Shown: one piece after another, positions 21,927 to 30,596 of the stretch
How positions within the stretch are numbered: position 1 is the stretch's first letter
Layout of the letters: every line of letters starts with the position of its first letter
Source: Pseudomonadota bacterium
Lineage (GTDB): Bacteria > Pseudomonadota > Alphaproteobacteria > UBA1280 > RI-95
Direction: 5' to 3'
NCBI GenBank assembly: GCA_016125375.1
Contig: WGLU01000003.1
Span: 1-36,953 of the forward strand
DNA: 36,953 bases
Notes under the pieces: generated by a model
Database searches by the model: none
Seen by the model: the letters and a program-made list of their open reading frames with translations, nothing else
What the model was told of the DNA's origin: nothing
Program-made: the position numbers and the translations under genes

Positions 21927-22799
21927 ATGCCCGGATGGGAAGTTTTTGCACTTTTAGCCAGTTTGGCGAGTGCTGTGACGGTACAAATTAACCGCTATTA
22001 CCGTCTTGAAGGTGCCGCGTTGGTACTGCTACGGTCGATTTTTCTTGTAGCGATTGTGGCGCCGTTTGCAGCGGCAGTTCCCTGGCCCGACTATAATGAA
22101 TTTTACATTCTTGCCGTTGTTGTCGGCATGATGGGTTTGTTTGCCGATGTTGTTCTGTTCAATGCAGCTGCGACTTATGGCGGACGACTGACCAGCCTGT
22201 ATATGGCGATTAAGATTCTGGGCGGGTTTTTCCTGTGGTCGTTTATCGACAAGGGTTTTCTGCCGGCACTGATGGTGCATCCGGGGGTTTTTGCGGGGGT
22301 CATGGCCTGTTTGGCGCTGAGTGCATTGGCGATGATGGTCATGCGCCGTAATGACGTGAGTTGGGCGGCATTGTTAGCTATTCTGCCTGCCGGCCTGATG
22401 TTGACACTGGCGGACAGTGCCTCCAAGGTGGCCATGCAGGGTGCGGAAGTGCTTTCCGGCTCGATTGTTTACACATTCATGCTCGGGCTGGTGAGTCTGG
22501 TGGGTACATCGTTGTGGTATGCCCTGTTCCGCAGACGTGCCTTGCGTACAATGTTCACGCGCCGGTCACTGACGGCTGGTGCGGCGACGGGAGCTGCTTT
22601 TGCAGTCATGCTGGGTGCAATGACGGCAGCTGTTGCACAGAGTCCTAACCCCGCATACGTGAATGTGCTGGCACTGATGAGTATGGTGTGGCTGATGATT
22701 TACCTCCGCCTCAGAAAAGAAGAGGACGAGGCCAATCCGGTAGCCGGTCTGATGTTTGTAGCCAGTGCGGCCGGTATTATTTTGCTGGTGTCGTCATGA
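21927..22799 (+). CDS. DMT-superfamily (EamA-like) transporter
   Basis: The 290-aa product has about ten membrane helices and the two-fold layout of drug/metabolite transporters. Short hydrophobic segments are split by small loops, with RRNDVSW at the middle and RLRKEEDEANP before the last helix. Features in line with EamA proteins include LLRSIFLVAIVAPFA in the second helix and SLYMAIKILGGFFLW in the third to fourth. The substrate cannot be inferred. It sits between two M16 peptidase genes, 2 nt after the first and overlapping the second by four bases. A role in moving products or small effectors of that system is possible but unproven. Confidence 0.8.
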   Translation: MPGWEVFALLASLASAVTVQINRYYRLEGAALVLLRSIFLVAIVAPFAAAVPWPDYNEFYILAVVVGMMGLFADVVLFNAAATYGGRLTSLYMAIKILGGFFLWSFIDKGFLPALMVHPGVFAGVMACLALSALAMMVMRRNDVSWAALLAILPAGLMLTLADSASKVAMQGAEVLSGSIVYTFMLGLVSLVGTSLWYALFRRRALRTMFTRRSLTAGAATGAAFAVMLGAMTAAVAQSPNPAYVNVLALMSMVWLMIYLRLRKEEDEANPVAGLMFVASAAGIILLVSS

Positions 22800-24121
22800 G
22801 AGGCTTCTATGTATATGCCTGTCTGCTGGTGCTTGCAGTTCTTGCACCTCTGAACGGTTATTGCGACGTTAAGGTTCAGGCGCTGACAACACCCAAAGGT
22901 ATTCCTTTCTGGCTGGTAGAAAACAAAGGCCTGCCGTTGGTTGGGGTTCGGGTGGCCTTCCGCGCAGGGTCTGCGTACGACCCGGAGGGGCAGGAAGGTT
23001 TGTCAGCTCTGACAGTAAGCCTGCTGAACGAAAGTGCAGGCGGCATGGACGCCAAAACTTTTGCCGAGTATGTGCAGGGCCTTGGTGCCCATTTGGATAT
23101 TGCGACCGAAGACGATATTGTTGGCATAACACTTACCTCGCTGCGCGATAGCCGTGTTGAAGCAGCCAGAGCTTTACATGCCGCCATTGTAGAACCTGCC
23201 TTTACGCGCGACGATACGCGACGCATCCGTGATGCCATGGCCGTTGTTGTGCGCCAGAATCAGGTAGACCCTGCGGTCAGGGCATCGCGGGAACTGCGCA
23301 AACTTATCTACGCCAAGCATCCCTATGGCCACCCTGTAAATGGGTATCTAAACACGCTTGAAAAGCTTGATAGCGGTGACGTTAGACGCTTTTACAAAAC
23401 CTATTATACCCGTGCGAATATGTCGGTCAGCGTTGCTGGAGATATTACACCAGAGGAAGCGGCGGCGTTTGTGGATGCAGCGATTGATGGCCTGCCTGAA
23501 GGTAAAACCCCTGAGGATATTCCAGTATCCTACACCCCGCCTGCACAGTATTTGTTCGTCGAGCGGGATATCCCGCAGACCCATATCCGCATGGGGCATT
23601 TGGGGATAGACCGTAAAGACCCCGACTATCCCGCCGCACAGCTTTTGAACTATGCTCTGGGTGGGCCGGGATTCAGCTCCCGTCTGATTAAAAAGATCCG
23701 TGTTGAGGCGGGCCTTGCCTACAGTGTGGGGAGCTACATGAATCCGAATCATGTCGGTGGTACGTTCGAGGTATATGCACAAACCCGTAACGCCAATGCC
23801 GAGCGTGTGATTGCTATGATTAAGGACCAGATCAAGCGCATCCGTGCTTATGGTATTGAAGCGGATGAGTACCATATGGCGCAGGATTATATGTTGGGCT
23901 CTTTCCCCCGGAGTATTGCCGGCACACGTGATCTGCTGCGTCAGATGACGATTATGCAGATGGAAGATTTGGGTACGGATTATCTGAATACATGGCCCGA
24001 GCGTATCCGTAACGTCACGCGGGAGGATATATTCCGTGTAGCCAACCGGCTGCTTGACCCCGCGCGTCTGACTGTCGTGGCAGTTGGCGGCAAAGCCGCA
24101 GATAAGGCGGGTGACAAGTAA
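22796..24121 (+). CDS. M16-family protein, catalytically inactive subunit
   Basis: The start at 22796 overlaps the transporter stop (ATGA) and yields 441 aa with a signal peptide ending near GYCD; longer readings of the frame lack a signal. Where the active subunit has HxxEH, this one has GLSALTVSLLNE: Ala71, Val74 and Ser75 replace His, Glu and His. Zinc is therefore not bound. The C-terminal half keeps the substrate-binding R...Y segment typical of partner subunits (KIRVEAGLAYSVGSY) and FSSRLIKKIR. In M16B systems an active and an inactive chain form a heterodimer. That role is inferred for this pair. Its stop overlaps the xseA start. Confidence 0.9.
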   Translation: MRGFYVYACLLVLAVLAPLNGYCDVKVQALTTPKGIPFWLVENKGLPLVGVRVAFRAGSAYDPEGQEGLSALTVSLLNESAGGMDAKTFAEYVQGLGAHLDIATEDDIVGITLTSLRDSRVEAARALHAAIVEPAFTRDDTRRIRDAMAVVVRQNQVDPAVRASRELRKLIYAKHPYGHPVNGYLNTLEKLDSGDVRRFYKTYYTRANMSVSVAGDITPEEAAAFVDAAIDGLPEGKTPEDIPVSYTPPAQYLFVERDIPQTHIRMGHLGIDRKDPDYPAAQLLNYALGGPGFSSRLIKKIRVEAGLAYSVGSYMNPNHVGGTFEVYAQTRNANAERVIAMIKDQIKRIRAYGIEADEYHMAQDYMLGSFPRSIAGTRDLLRQMTIMQMEDLGTDYLNTWPERIRNVTREDIFRVANRLLDPARLTVVAVGGKAADKAGDK

Positions 24122-25557
24122 TGGATTTGTTTGAGGCTGCGACCCGCCAGACGACCCATGGCGGGGGCAATGAGCCCCTGAGCGTAAGCCAGATATCCAA
24201 CCAGTTACGCCTGATGGTGGAACGCTCGTTTGCACGGGTGGCTGTGCAGGGGGAGGTTTCAGGCCTTAAGGCTGCTGCGTCCGGTCATATTTATCTGAAC
24301 CTGAAAGACAGCGACGCTGTGCTGGCTGCGGTCATCTGGCGTTCGGCGGCCGATAAAATACGTATCGCCCTCGCAGACGGGCAGGAGGTTGTCGCCTACG
24401 GCAAGTTGACGACATACGGTGCGCGCAGCAGTTACCAACTGGTGATTGACAGGGTAGAGCTGGCAGGGCAAGGGGCGCTGATGGCCCGCTATGAAGAGTT
24501 GCGCCAGCAGTTCATCGCCGAAGGGCTGTTTGATGACGCGCGTAAGAAGTCTGTTCCCTATCTGCCCTCCGTGATTGGCGTTGTCACCAGCCCGACGGGG
24601 GATGTGATACGGGACATCCTGCACCGTCTGGCTGACCGCTGCCCGCGCCGGGTGCTTGTATGGCCAACGGCTGTACAGGGCGTCGGCGCCAAAGAGGGGA
24701 TTGCCGCAGCCATTGCAGGCTTTAACAACCTGCCAGCTGATGGCGATACACCGCGCCCGGATGTCATTATTGTTGCGCGCGGCGGCGGGTCGCTTGAAGA
24801 CCTTTGGGCGTTTAATGAAGAGATTGTTGTCCGTGCTGTCGCCGCATCGGCCATTCCGGTTATCAGTGGTGTCGGGCATGAACCGGATTACACCCTGACT
24901 GACTTTGCCGCGGACCTGCGCGCCCCCACACCTACCGCGGCAGCGGAGCTTGCTGTGCCTGTGCGTGGAGACCTGCTTTATATCCTTAGCAGCTGGCAGA
25001 CGCGCATGCAGGGGGTTATGCGCAAACGAATTGCCGATAGCCAGCGGCAGATTGCTCTGATGCGCCGCGCGCTCCCGGACCCCCAGCGCCTGATTTACGA
25101 CCGCAGCCAAAAGCTCGATGACCGTGCCGAACGGCTGCATCATGCCATGCGTAACCGATTGGCCGTGCGCCGCCAACGGTTGGAGAGTATTACACCACGT
25201 GTGAACCGCAGCCTCCTGCGGCGGTACTTTGATGCCCGGGGCGAGCAGCTCGGCTTTGCCCGCAAAACGATGCTGGCTGCGGTTGCGAAACGTTTAGAGC
25301 ATGCCCAACAGGTGTTTGCCCATACGGGTAAACGGCTGGACCGCCGTCTGATTGATGCACCGGTCAAAAAACATCAGGCGGAACTGGCGCGGCTGTTTCA
25401 ACTGCTGCATAGTTACTCACCCGAGGGGCCGCTTCAACGCGGGTACGTTTACCTGACCGATGGCCATAAAAATGTGATAAAGGATGCGGATACCTCTGCC
25501 GTTGATGTCGTGGTACACTTCAAAAATAACAAAACAAGAAACGCAAAACTGACATGA
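24121..25557 (+). CDS. xseA: Exodeoxyribonuclease VII large subunit
   Basis: The product is a single-strand-specific DNA exonuclease subunit. The 478-aa protein begins with the OB-fold domain (VQGEVSGLKAAASGHIYLNL, YGKLTTYGARSSYQL). The catalytic domain follows: IGVVTSPTGDVIRDILHRL, DVIIVARGGGSLEDLWAFNEE, PVISGVGHEPDYTLTDFAAD and RAPTPTAAAEL. All conserved segments are present. A long coiled-coil-like helical region (about 300-440) contains many Arg and Gln, and the C-terminal PLQRGYV matches the family. The start overlaps the upstream stop (TAATG). The small subunit gene xseB is not in the window, although both subunits are needed. A cytosolic DNA-repair gene among envelope genes is a chance operon partner. 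Confidence 0.96.
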   Translation: MDLFEAATRQTTHGGGNEPLSVSQISNQLRLMVERSFARVAVQGEVSGLKAAASGHIYLNLKDSDAVLAAVIWRSAADKIRIALADGQEVVAYGKLTTYGARSSYQLVIDRVELAGQGALMARYEELRQQFIAEGLFDDARKKSVPYLPSVIGVVTSPTGDVIRDILHRLADRCPRRVLVWPTAVQGVGAKEGIAAAIAGFNNLPADGDTPRPDVIIVARGGGSLEDLWAFNEEIVVRAVAASAIPVISGVGHEPDYTLTDFAADLRAPTPTAAAELAVPVRGDLLYILSSWQTRMQGVMRKRIADSQRQIALMRRALPDPQRLIYDRSQKLDDRAERLHHAMRNRLAVRRQRLESITPRVNRSLLRRYFDARGEQLGFARKTMLAAVAKRLEHAQQVFAHTGKRLDRRLIDAPVKKHQAELARLFQLLHSYSPEGPLQRGYVYLTDGHKNVIKDADTSAVDVVVHFKNNKTRNAKLT

Positions 25558-26369
25558 GATTGTTGATTTTTGTCTGGGCTGTCAGCTTTTTACCGCAGAC
25601 AGTACAGGCGATGGAAGTCGTCCGCGGGGTGTTCCGTCAGGGCGGCTTTATGGTAGGCCATACACAGCCAACCGATAAGGTTGCCTTCAATGGCGCACCT
25701 GTTCCCGTGGGGCGCAGCGGCTTGTTTGTTATTGGCTTCGAGCGTCACGAAAAAGCAGAGGCCGATGTTAAAATTACCCATGTGGACGGCACGTCGGAGT
25801 CCCAGAGCTGGATTATCGAACCGCGCACTTACGAGGTGCAACATGTGACAGGTGTAGCACCGAAGCATGTGAACCCAGACCCTAAAGAGATGAAATGGAT
25901 TGCGGCGGATACGAGAAAAATTGACGCTGCACGCGACGTTTTTGCCGACCTTCCCTACGTCAAGAGCACGTTTGCATGGCCTGTCAGCGCAACCATCAGC
26001 GGGGTTTATGGCAGTGCCCGTACCTTTAACGGCGAAGAGCGCAGTTGGCACAAGGGGCTGGATATCGCAGCACCCAAAGGTGCCGTTGTGCATGCCCCGG
26101 CGGATGGGGTTGTGCGCTTGGCCCTGCCCAATTCGTTCTTTAACGGGAACATGGTCATCCTTGATCATGGTCACCAGTTCTACACGTACTATGCCCACCT
26201 CGATAGCATTGCCGTTAAAAACGGGCAGCTCGTCCGGACGGGTGATGTGATGGGTAAGGTCGGCGCAACCGGCCGTGCAACCGGCCCTCACTTGCACTGG
26301 GGGGTCTACTGGCGTAAAATAGCATTAGATCCGATGCTGCTTATGACGGAAGGAGGGAAAACAGAATGA
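25554..26369 (+). CDS. M23-family (LytM-type) peptidoglycan endopeptidase
   Basis: The 271-aa product has a signal peptide (cut near VQA) and works in the periplasm. An N-terminal beta-rich domain (about 20-135) precedes the M23 fold. The zinc residues are His166 and Asp170 (WHKGLDIAAPKG) and His248 in the PHLHWG motif (246-248). His215 in YYAHLDS and His246 are the catalytic pair of the family. All are present, so activity on peptide cross-links is likely. The VYGSARTFNGEERSWHKG segment is typical of alphaproteobacterial M23 proteins. It overlaps xseA by four bases, and a small membrane gene follows with another ATGA overlap. Confidence 0.93.
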   Translation: MRLLIFVWAVSFLPQTVQAMEVVRGVFRQGGFMVGHTQPTDKVAFNGAPVPVGRSGLFVIGFERHEKAEADVKITHVDGTSESQSWIIEPRTYEVQHVTGVAPKHVNPDPKEMKWIAADTRKIDAARDVFADLPYVKSTFAWPVSATISGVYGSARTFNGEERSWHKGLDIAAPKGAVVHAPADGVVRLALPNSFFNGNMVILDHGHQFYTYYAHLDSIAVKNGQLVRTGDVMGKVGATGRATGPHLHWGVYWRKIALDPMLLMTEGGKTE

Positions 26370-26794
26370 AGTTCCTTCTTGCAGCTGTGCACTGGTTCCT
26401 CTACTGCGCCACGTTCGCGCTGGCGGTGCATCACTATCATCCCCTTAACGTAACCGTATACCCGTGGCTCTACTATGTGCTGGGGCTTGCCGTTGTGGGT
26501 ATCTCGCTGATGATTATGGTGTTTCACATTGTCGGTGGCGGCCTGATGGGCCTGTCCGCAGGCGGTGTGCTCTCGGGTATGAAATACGGCTTTATGGTAG
26601 GTATGACCATGGCCGTAGGCCGCTTGTGGCCATATCTGTTCGCCATTGCATTGGCGTCCGGCCTGTTCAATATCCCCTGGTATCACTGGCATACGTGGGG
26701 TTTTCTGATTCTGGCGATTCTGGCAGGCGGTCTGGATGTTCTGGGGCGGTTCTTCCGCCACGGTCACAACCCAGCATCTGGTACCAGTAGCTGA
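26366..26794 (+). CDS. Small membrane protein, unknown
   Basis: The 142-aa product has about four membrane helices. The second to third helices carry Gly-rich stretches (HIVGGGLMGLSAGGVLSGM). Aromatic and His residues cluster in short loops (HHYHPLN, WYHWHTWG), and the tail is RFFRHGHNPASGTSS. I do not recognise a family. It overlaps the M23 gene by four bases and is the last gene of the run that starts at ribF. Its stop codon abuts the stop of the convergent lipid A acyltransferase gene with no base between. His-rich loops could bind metal, but that is speculation. Confidence 0.75.
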   Translation: MKFLLAAVHWFLYCATFALAVHHYHPLNVTVYPWLYYVLGLAVVGISLMIMVFHIVGGGLMGLSAGGVLSGMKYGFMVGMTMAVGRLWPYLFAIALASGLFNIPWYHWHTWGFLILAILAGGLDVLGRFFRHGHNPASGTSS

Positions 26795-27664
26795 TTATCC
26801 TTCCTTAGGGAAGCGGCGGTGGAACCACATCCACTGTTCGGGGTTGCGGGTAATGGCATCTTCCAGCAGTTTGTTGAAAAGCGCTGTGTTCACCTGAACG
26901 TCGTGCTGGTGATCTCCCGTGCGGGTAAGTTGTACCGGCGGCCAGACTTCAGCGGTAAAACGCCCACCTGATGTACGCCAGCAAAAAGCCGGGATGACGG
27001 GCAGGTTCTTCTTGAGTGCCAGTTCCGCAAGGGCCGGTGCCGTCATGACCTGATGGCCAAAGAACGGTGCAGCAATGCCGTCATTCATTTTCTGGTCGAT
27101 CAGCATGCCGACGCTGTGTTTTTGCCCGAGCGTTTTCAGGATTTGCCGCGCCCCGTGCGCTCCTTTGGGGATTTGTATCGCGCCACTGAGCGCGCGGGTG
27201 CCAACCATGAGCCTGTCCACCAGCGGGTTGTTTGCCGCCCGGTAGACCGAGGCGCAGGGGATGCCCTGTGCGGCCAGCGCCATGCCCAGCATATCCCAGT
27301 TGCCGACGTGCCCGGTCATCATCAGGATGGGGCGTTCGGTGCCGATGTGCTCCAGACCGCGGATGTCCACCTTCTTGGCCAGTTGCGCAGGCGGCAGGCG
27401 GTAAACCTGAGGGAACTCAGCCATTGTACGGGCAAAATTGACCAGCGCCGCCTGCTGGGTACGGCGCATATCTGCCGCGGGCATGTCGGGGAAGGCTTTG
27501 CGCAGGTTTGCCCGTGCTGTCTGGTTAAAGCTGGCTGGCAGGGTGGCAATAAACCAGCCGAGCGTTCCGCCAAGTGCACTGGCTGCGCGGAAGGGCAGCA
27601 GGCGGCACAGGGTATAAAAAGCCCAGACAAAAGCAAACTCCAGCACGTGGGACAGGCGTTTCAT
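26795..27664 (-). CDS. lpxL: Lipid A biosynthesis acyltransferase (LpxL/HtrB-type)
   Basis: The product adds a secondary acyl chain to Kdo-lipid A precursor at the inner membrane. The 289-aa length is near normal. An N-terminal membrane helix is followed by the acyltransferase motif HVGNWD (HxxxxD; His119, Asp124). GMLIDQKMNDGIAAPFFG and the C-terminal PEQWMWFHRRFP are diagnostic for this family. LpxL versus LpxM function cannot be told apart by eye. The gene overlaps lpxK by four bases and is the last gene of the lipid A operon. A DUF374 acyltransferase in the same operon could supply a second acylation step. Confidence 0.9.
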   Translation of the reverse strand: MKRLSHVLEFAFVWAFYTLCRLLPFRAASALGGTLGWFIATLPASFNQTARANLRKAFPDMPAADMRRTQQAALVNFARTMAEFPQVYRLPPAQLAKKVDIRGLEHIGTERPILMMTGHVGNWDMLGMALAAQGIPCASVYRAANNPLVDRLMVGTRALSGAIQIPKGAHGARQILKTLGQKHSVGMLIDQKMNDGIAAPFFGHQVMTAPALAELALKKNLPVIPAFCWRTSGGRFTAEVWPPVQLTRTGDHQHDVQVNTALFNKLLEDAITRNPEQWMWFHRRFPKEG

Positions 27665-28641
27665 CGGGCTATTTTCCCTTCAATAAAAGTCAGCAGATCT
27701 TTCAGGCTTTCAGGCTCCACCCGCGGTGCCAATGCAATAACACCCGCACGTTGGGCGGCGCTCAGGCGGGCAGCATCTTTGGCGGTGGTCACCAGCACGG
27801 CACCCCGTGCCTGCGCCAGTGCACGCAACTTGGTGATTTCATCGTCCGTATAGGGGTGGTGGTCAGCAAACTTAATGCCCTCGACTACGCGCACGCCCTG
27901 CACTTCCAGACGTTTAAAAAACTTATCCGGCAGGCCAAGGCCGCAAAAAGCCACTACCGATTTATCCAGCAACGGCTGGATCTTTTCCGGCGCCATTTTG
28001 GGGTGGAACAGGGGCTTTGCCAGCAGGCGGGGCATGCTGTCGTTGCCGCTGGGGCGATCGCCCATCAGCACAACCGCATCCACGCGGGCGGCGGCTGTAA
28101 TAGGCTCGCGCAGGGGGCCTGCGGGTATCAGTTTGCCGTTGCCCAGACCGTGTGTAGCGCTGATGACCAGCAGGTCTGCGTCGCGGGCAAGTTTCCAATG
28201 TTGCAGGCCGTCATCCAGCAGCAGCAGGGTCGCGCCTTCTGCAACGGCTTGCTTTGCGCTGGCCACGCGGTCACGGCCAGCCCAAATGGCGACATTCGCG
28301 CTCAATGCCTGAAAAAGCTCAACAGCTTCATCACCAACCTGAGCTGCCGTATCATCGGTGTCAACGCGTTTGCTGCGCACAGTACTGCCGTAGCCACGGG
28401 TCAGGATGGCCACCTGATAGCCCTTAGCGGCCAGCGCAGTTGCCAGTCCCATCACCAGTGGTGTTTTGCCACTTCCCCCTGCCGTCAGATTACCGACCGA
28501 GATAACAGGAACGTCCGCCCTGTAGGGGGTATGGCGCAAGCGGTCGACGCACAGGCCAAGCCGATACAACCAACTGAGCGGGGCAAGCATCTGCGCCTGC
28601 CATGATGGTGTTTTGCTGTACCAGAAAGCGGGGGTGCGCAT
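27661..28641 (-). CDS. lpxK: Tetraacyldisaccharide 4'-kinase
   Basis: The product phosphorylates the 4' position of the lipid A disaccharide at the inner membrane. The 326-aa protein has an N-terminal amphipathic/membrane helix and then VISVGNLTAGGSGKTP, the P-loop. ILTRGYGS, QVGDEAVEL and LLLLDDGLQHWKL are all hallmarks of LpxK. DHHPYTDDEI and VTTAKDAARL near the end are also conserved. Nothing is missing. It overlaps waaA by one base and the acyltransferase gene by four, placing three lipid A steps in tight order. Confidence 0.96.
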   Translation of the reverse strand: MRTPAFWYSKTPSWQAQMLAPLSWLYRLGLCVDRLRHTPYRADVPVISVGNLTAGGSGKTPLVMGLATALAAKGYQVAILTRGYGSTVRSKRVDTDDTAAQVGDEAVELFQALSANVAIWAGRDRVASAKQAVAEGATLLLLDDGLQHWKLARDADLLVISATHGLGNGKLIPAGPLREPITAAARVDAVVLMGDRPSGNDSMPRLLAKPLFHPKMAPEKIQPLLDKSVVAFCGLGLPDKFFKRLEVQGVRVVEGIKFADHHPYTDDEITKLRALAQARGAVLVTTAKDAARLSAAQRAGVIALAPRVEPESLKDLLTFIEGKIAR

Positions 28642-29897
28642 CAGGCGGGCCCTCCTTGCAGGGCGGCCAGAATAACCTGTGCGGCGCGCGGTGTGGCACC
28701 TGCCAGATTCGCCAGTGCAGCGGCGCCTTTTTGTCGGGCAGCATCGCGGGCGTCAGCATCGGTCAGTAGCGGCAGGAGGACGGCTTGCAGGGCGGTGGTA
28801 TCTGCTACCTGTATGAGGGCACCGGTGCTTGTCAGCAAGGCCGTCATCTCGCGGAAGTTTTCCATATGCGGGCCACACAGGGGCACGGCACCGAGTTTGA
28901 GTCCCTCGATGGGGTTCTGCCCGCCGTGGGGGATAAAGCTGCCACCAATGACGACAGCATCGGCAAGGCGATACCACAGGCCCATCTCCCCGATAGTATC
29001 TGCCACATAAAAGCTGGTGGCGGCGTCTGGCAGTTCCTGCAGGGCGCGGCGGCGCACGGCGTGCCCCTGCGCACGCAGCGCGTCGGTAATCTGGGCGCCG
29101 CGGTGGGGGTGGCGCGGGGCAATCAGCGTCAACAGGTTGGGAACCTGCTCTGCCAACGCCGTGTGCACGTGGGCGAGCAACTCCTCCTCGTTATGGTGGG
29201 TACTGGCAGCCACCAGCACGGGGCGCTTGTCGATAATGGTGCGGAGCTGTTCCAGCAGCGCGGCATCGGCGGGCAGGGGGGCGGCGTCGTATTTGATATT
29301 GCCGTTGGTGACCACATTGGTGGCGCCTAGGTCGCGCAGGCGGCGGGTATCCTCGTCGCTTTGGGTCAGGCAGGCCAGAAAACGCGACAACAACGGCTGG
29401 ATCCACCAGCGCACCCAACGGTAGCGGCGATAGGAACGGTCGGACATGCGCGCGTTCAACAAAATGGGGTTCGGCGCGCGGGTCAGCAGTTCCGGCCAGA
29501 ACTCCGACTCCACAAAAATGCTCACATCCGGTTGCCAGTAATCCACGAACATCGCCACACTGAAGAGGTAATCCAGCGGTACATATTGGTGGAATGCCCG
29601 CTCTGGCAGGCGCTTTTCCGCCAGCGCCGCGGATGTGCGGGTGCCGGTGGTGACCAGAATGTGCAGGTCGTCACGCGCGGCCAGCAGGTGGTCAAGCAGC
29701 GGCAGCAGGCTTTGCAACTCGCCCACGCTGGCGCCGTGCATCCAGATCAGTTTACCTGGTGGGCGGGGCAGCTTTGGGCGCCCCAGCCGTTCGTTCATGC
29801 GCGACCAGTCTTCCTTGCCGCGCAGCAGGCGGATGAAGATGCTCACATCCACCAGCGGGCTGACCAGCAGGAGCAGAGTACGGTAAAGCCAAATCAT
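28641..29897 (-). CDS. waaA: 3-deoxy-D-manno-octulosonic acid (Kdo) transferase
   Basis: The product transfers Kdo from CMP-Kdo to lipid IVA. The 418-aa protein has an N-terminal membrane anchor (IWLYRTLLLLVSP). The GT-B fold follows: WMHGASVGELQSLLPLL, DLHILVTTGTRTSA, QPDVSIFVESEFWPELL and NARMSDRSYRRY, the typical KdtA motifs. The C-terminal half has VAASTHHNEE, IAPRHPHRG, GEMGLWYRLADAVVIGGSF and GGQNPIEGLKLG. Whether it adds one or more Kdo units cannot be read. It overlaps the DUF374 gene by four bases and lpxK by one, matching the usual alphaproteobacterial gene order. Confidence 0.96.
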   Translation of the reverse strand: MIWLYRTLLLLVSPLVDVSIFIRLLRGKEDWSRMNERLGRPKLPRPPGKLIWMHGASVGELQSLLPLLDHLLAARDDLHILVTTGTRTSAALAEKRLPERAFHQYVPLDYLFSVAMFVDYWQPDVSIFVESEFWPELLTRAPNPILLNARMSDRSYRRYRWVRWWIQPLLSRFLACLTQSDEDTRRLRDLGATNVVTNGNIKYDAAPLPADAALLEQLRTIIDKRPVLVAASTHHNEEELLAHVHTALAEQVPNLLTLIAPRHPHRGAQITDALRAQGHAVRRRALQELPDAATSFYVADTIGEMGLWYRLADAVVIGGSFIPHGGQNPIEGLKLGAVPLCGPHMENFREMTALLTSTGALIQVADTTALQAVLLPLLTDADARDAARQKGAAALANLAGATPRAAQVILAALQGGPA

Positions 29898-30589
29898 GCC
29901 GCAGGCTCCGTATGGGGGCGACCTGTGGCGTCGTCAGCCGCATTTTGAGCCGCGGTCATACGGGCTTCCAGTTCGGTGCGCAGGGCGTTTATATCGGTGC
30001 TGTCACGGGGGATGACCATGGGCTCACCCCAAACAATACGCACGCGTGAAAATGGGCGCGCAATCAGGAATCTGTCCCAGCTTTTAACCTGCTTACCCGC
30101 CGATGTGCTGATGCTGACAGGCAAAATGGGCAGGCCGCTCATGCGGGCAATTTCCAGCACACCGTCCTGCGCGTGCATGCGGGGGCCTTTGGGGCCATCC
30201 GGCGTGATGAACAGCGTCTCGCCCGCTTTTGCCAGCCGCAGAAGGGCTTTGACGGCGCCCGCGCCGCCTCTGGTGGAAGAGCCCTGCACGGTTTTAATCC
30301 CGTGCCACTGTGCTGCGTAGCTGACCAGCCGCCCGTCGCGGTGGGCGCTGATAAGGGCATGCACCGTGTGCGGGCAATGGGCGAAAAAGCAAGGCATCAG
30401 CAACAGGCGGCCATGCCAGACGGCGACGATGACTGGCTTGTCGGCGTCCCAGTAGGCTTTAGGGTAGTGGGCGTTTTCTTCGGTAACAGAGGCTGTCACC
30501 TGTGCGAGTGCCGTATACATGCCAATCAGTCGACCCGCCAGTATTTGTGCGGCGGTGGATTTGAACAGCTTTTTCAGCAGGCGTTTCAT
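29894..30589 (-). CDS. DUF374-family lysophospholipid-type acyltransferase (LpxJ-like)
   Basis: The 231-aa protein belongs to the DUF374 acyltransferases. WHGRLLLMP, SAHRDGRLVSYAA, the GSSTRGG motif, ITPDGPKGPRM and GLPILPVSISTSAGK are all recognisable. DUF374 members include LpxJ, a lipid A secondary acyltransferase known in Helicobacter and Campylobacter. The position between msbA and waaA supports a lipid A role, but phospholipid acylation is not excluded. The start ATG is 7 nt past the msbA stop, and the gene overlaps waaA by four bases. The C-terminus is a variable, Ala/Thr-rich tail of about 20 residues that is unlikely to be catalytic. Confidence 0.85.
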   Translation of the reverse strand: MKRLLKKLFKSTAAQILAGRLIGMYTALAQVTASVTEENAHYPKAYWDADKPVIVAVWHGRLLLMPCFFAHCPHTVHALISAHRDGRLVSYAAQWHGIKTVQGSSTRGGAGAVKALLRLAKAGETLFITPDGPKGPRMHAQDGVLEIARMSGLPILPVSISTSAGKQVKSWDRFLIARPFSRVRIVWGEPMVIPRDSTDINALRTELEARMTAAQNAADDATGRPHTEPAA

Positions 30590-30596
30590 GGGTTGA

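Noticed and set aside
22688-22795. Longer start for the second M16 gene
   Set aside because: The extension overlaps the transporter gene out of frame and destroys the signal peptide. The ATG at 22796 forms a normal ATGA overlap.
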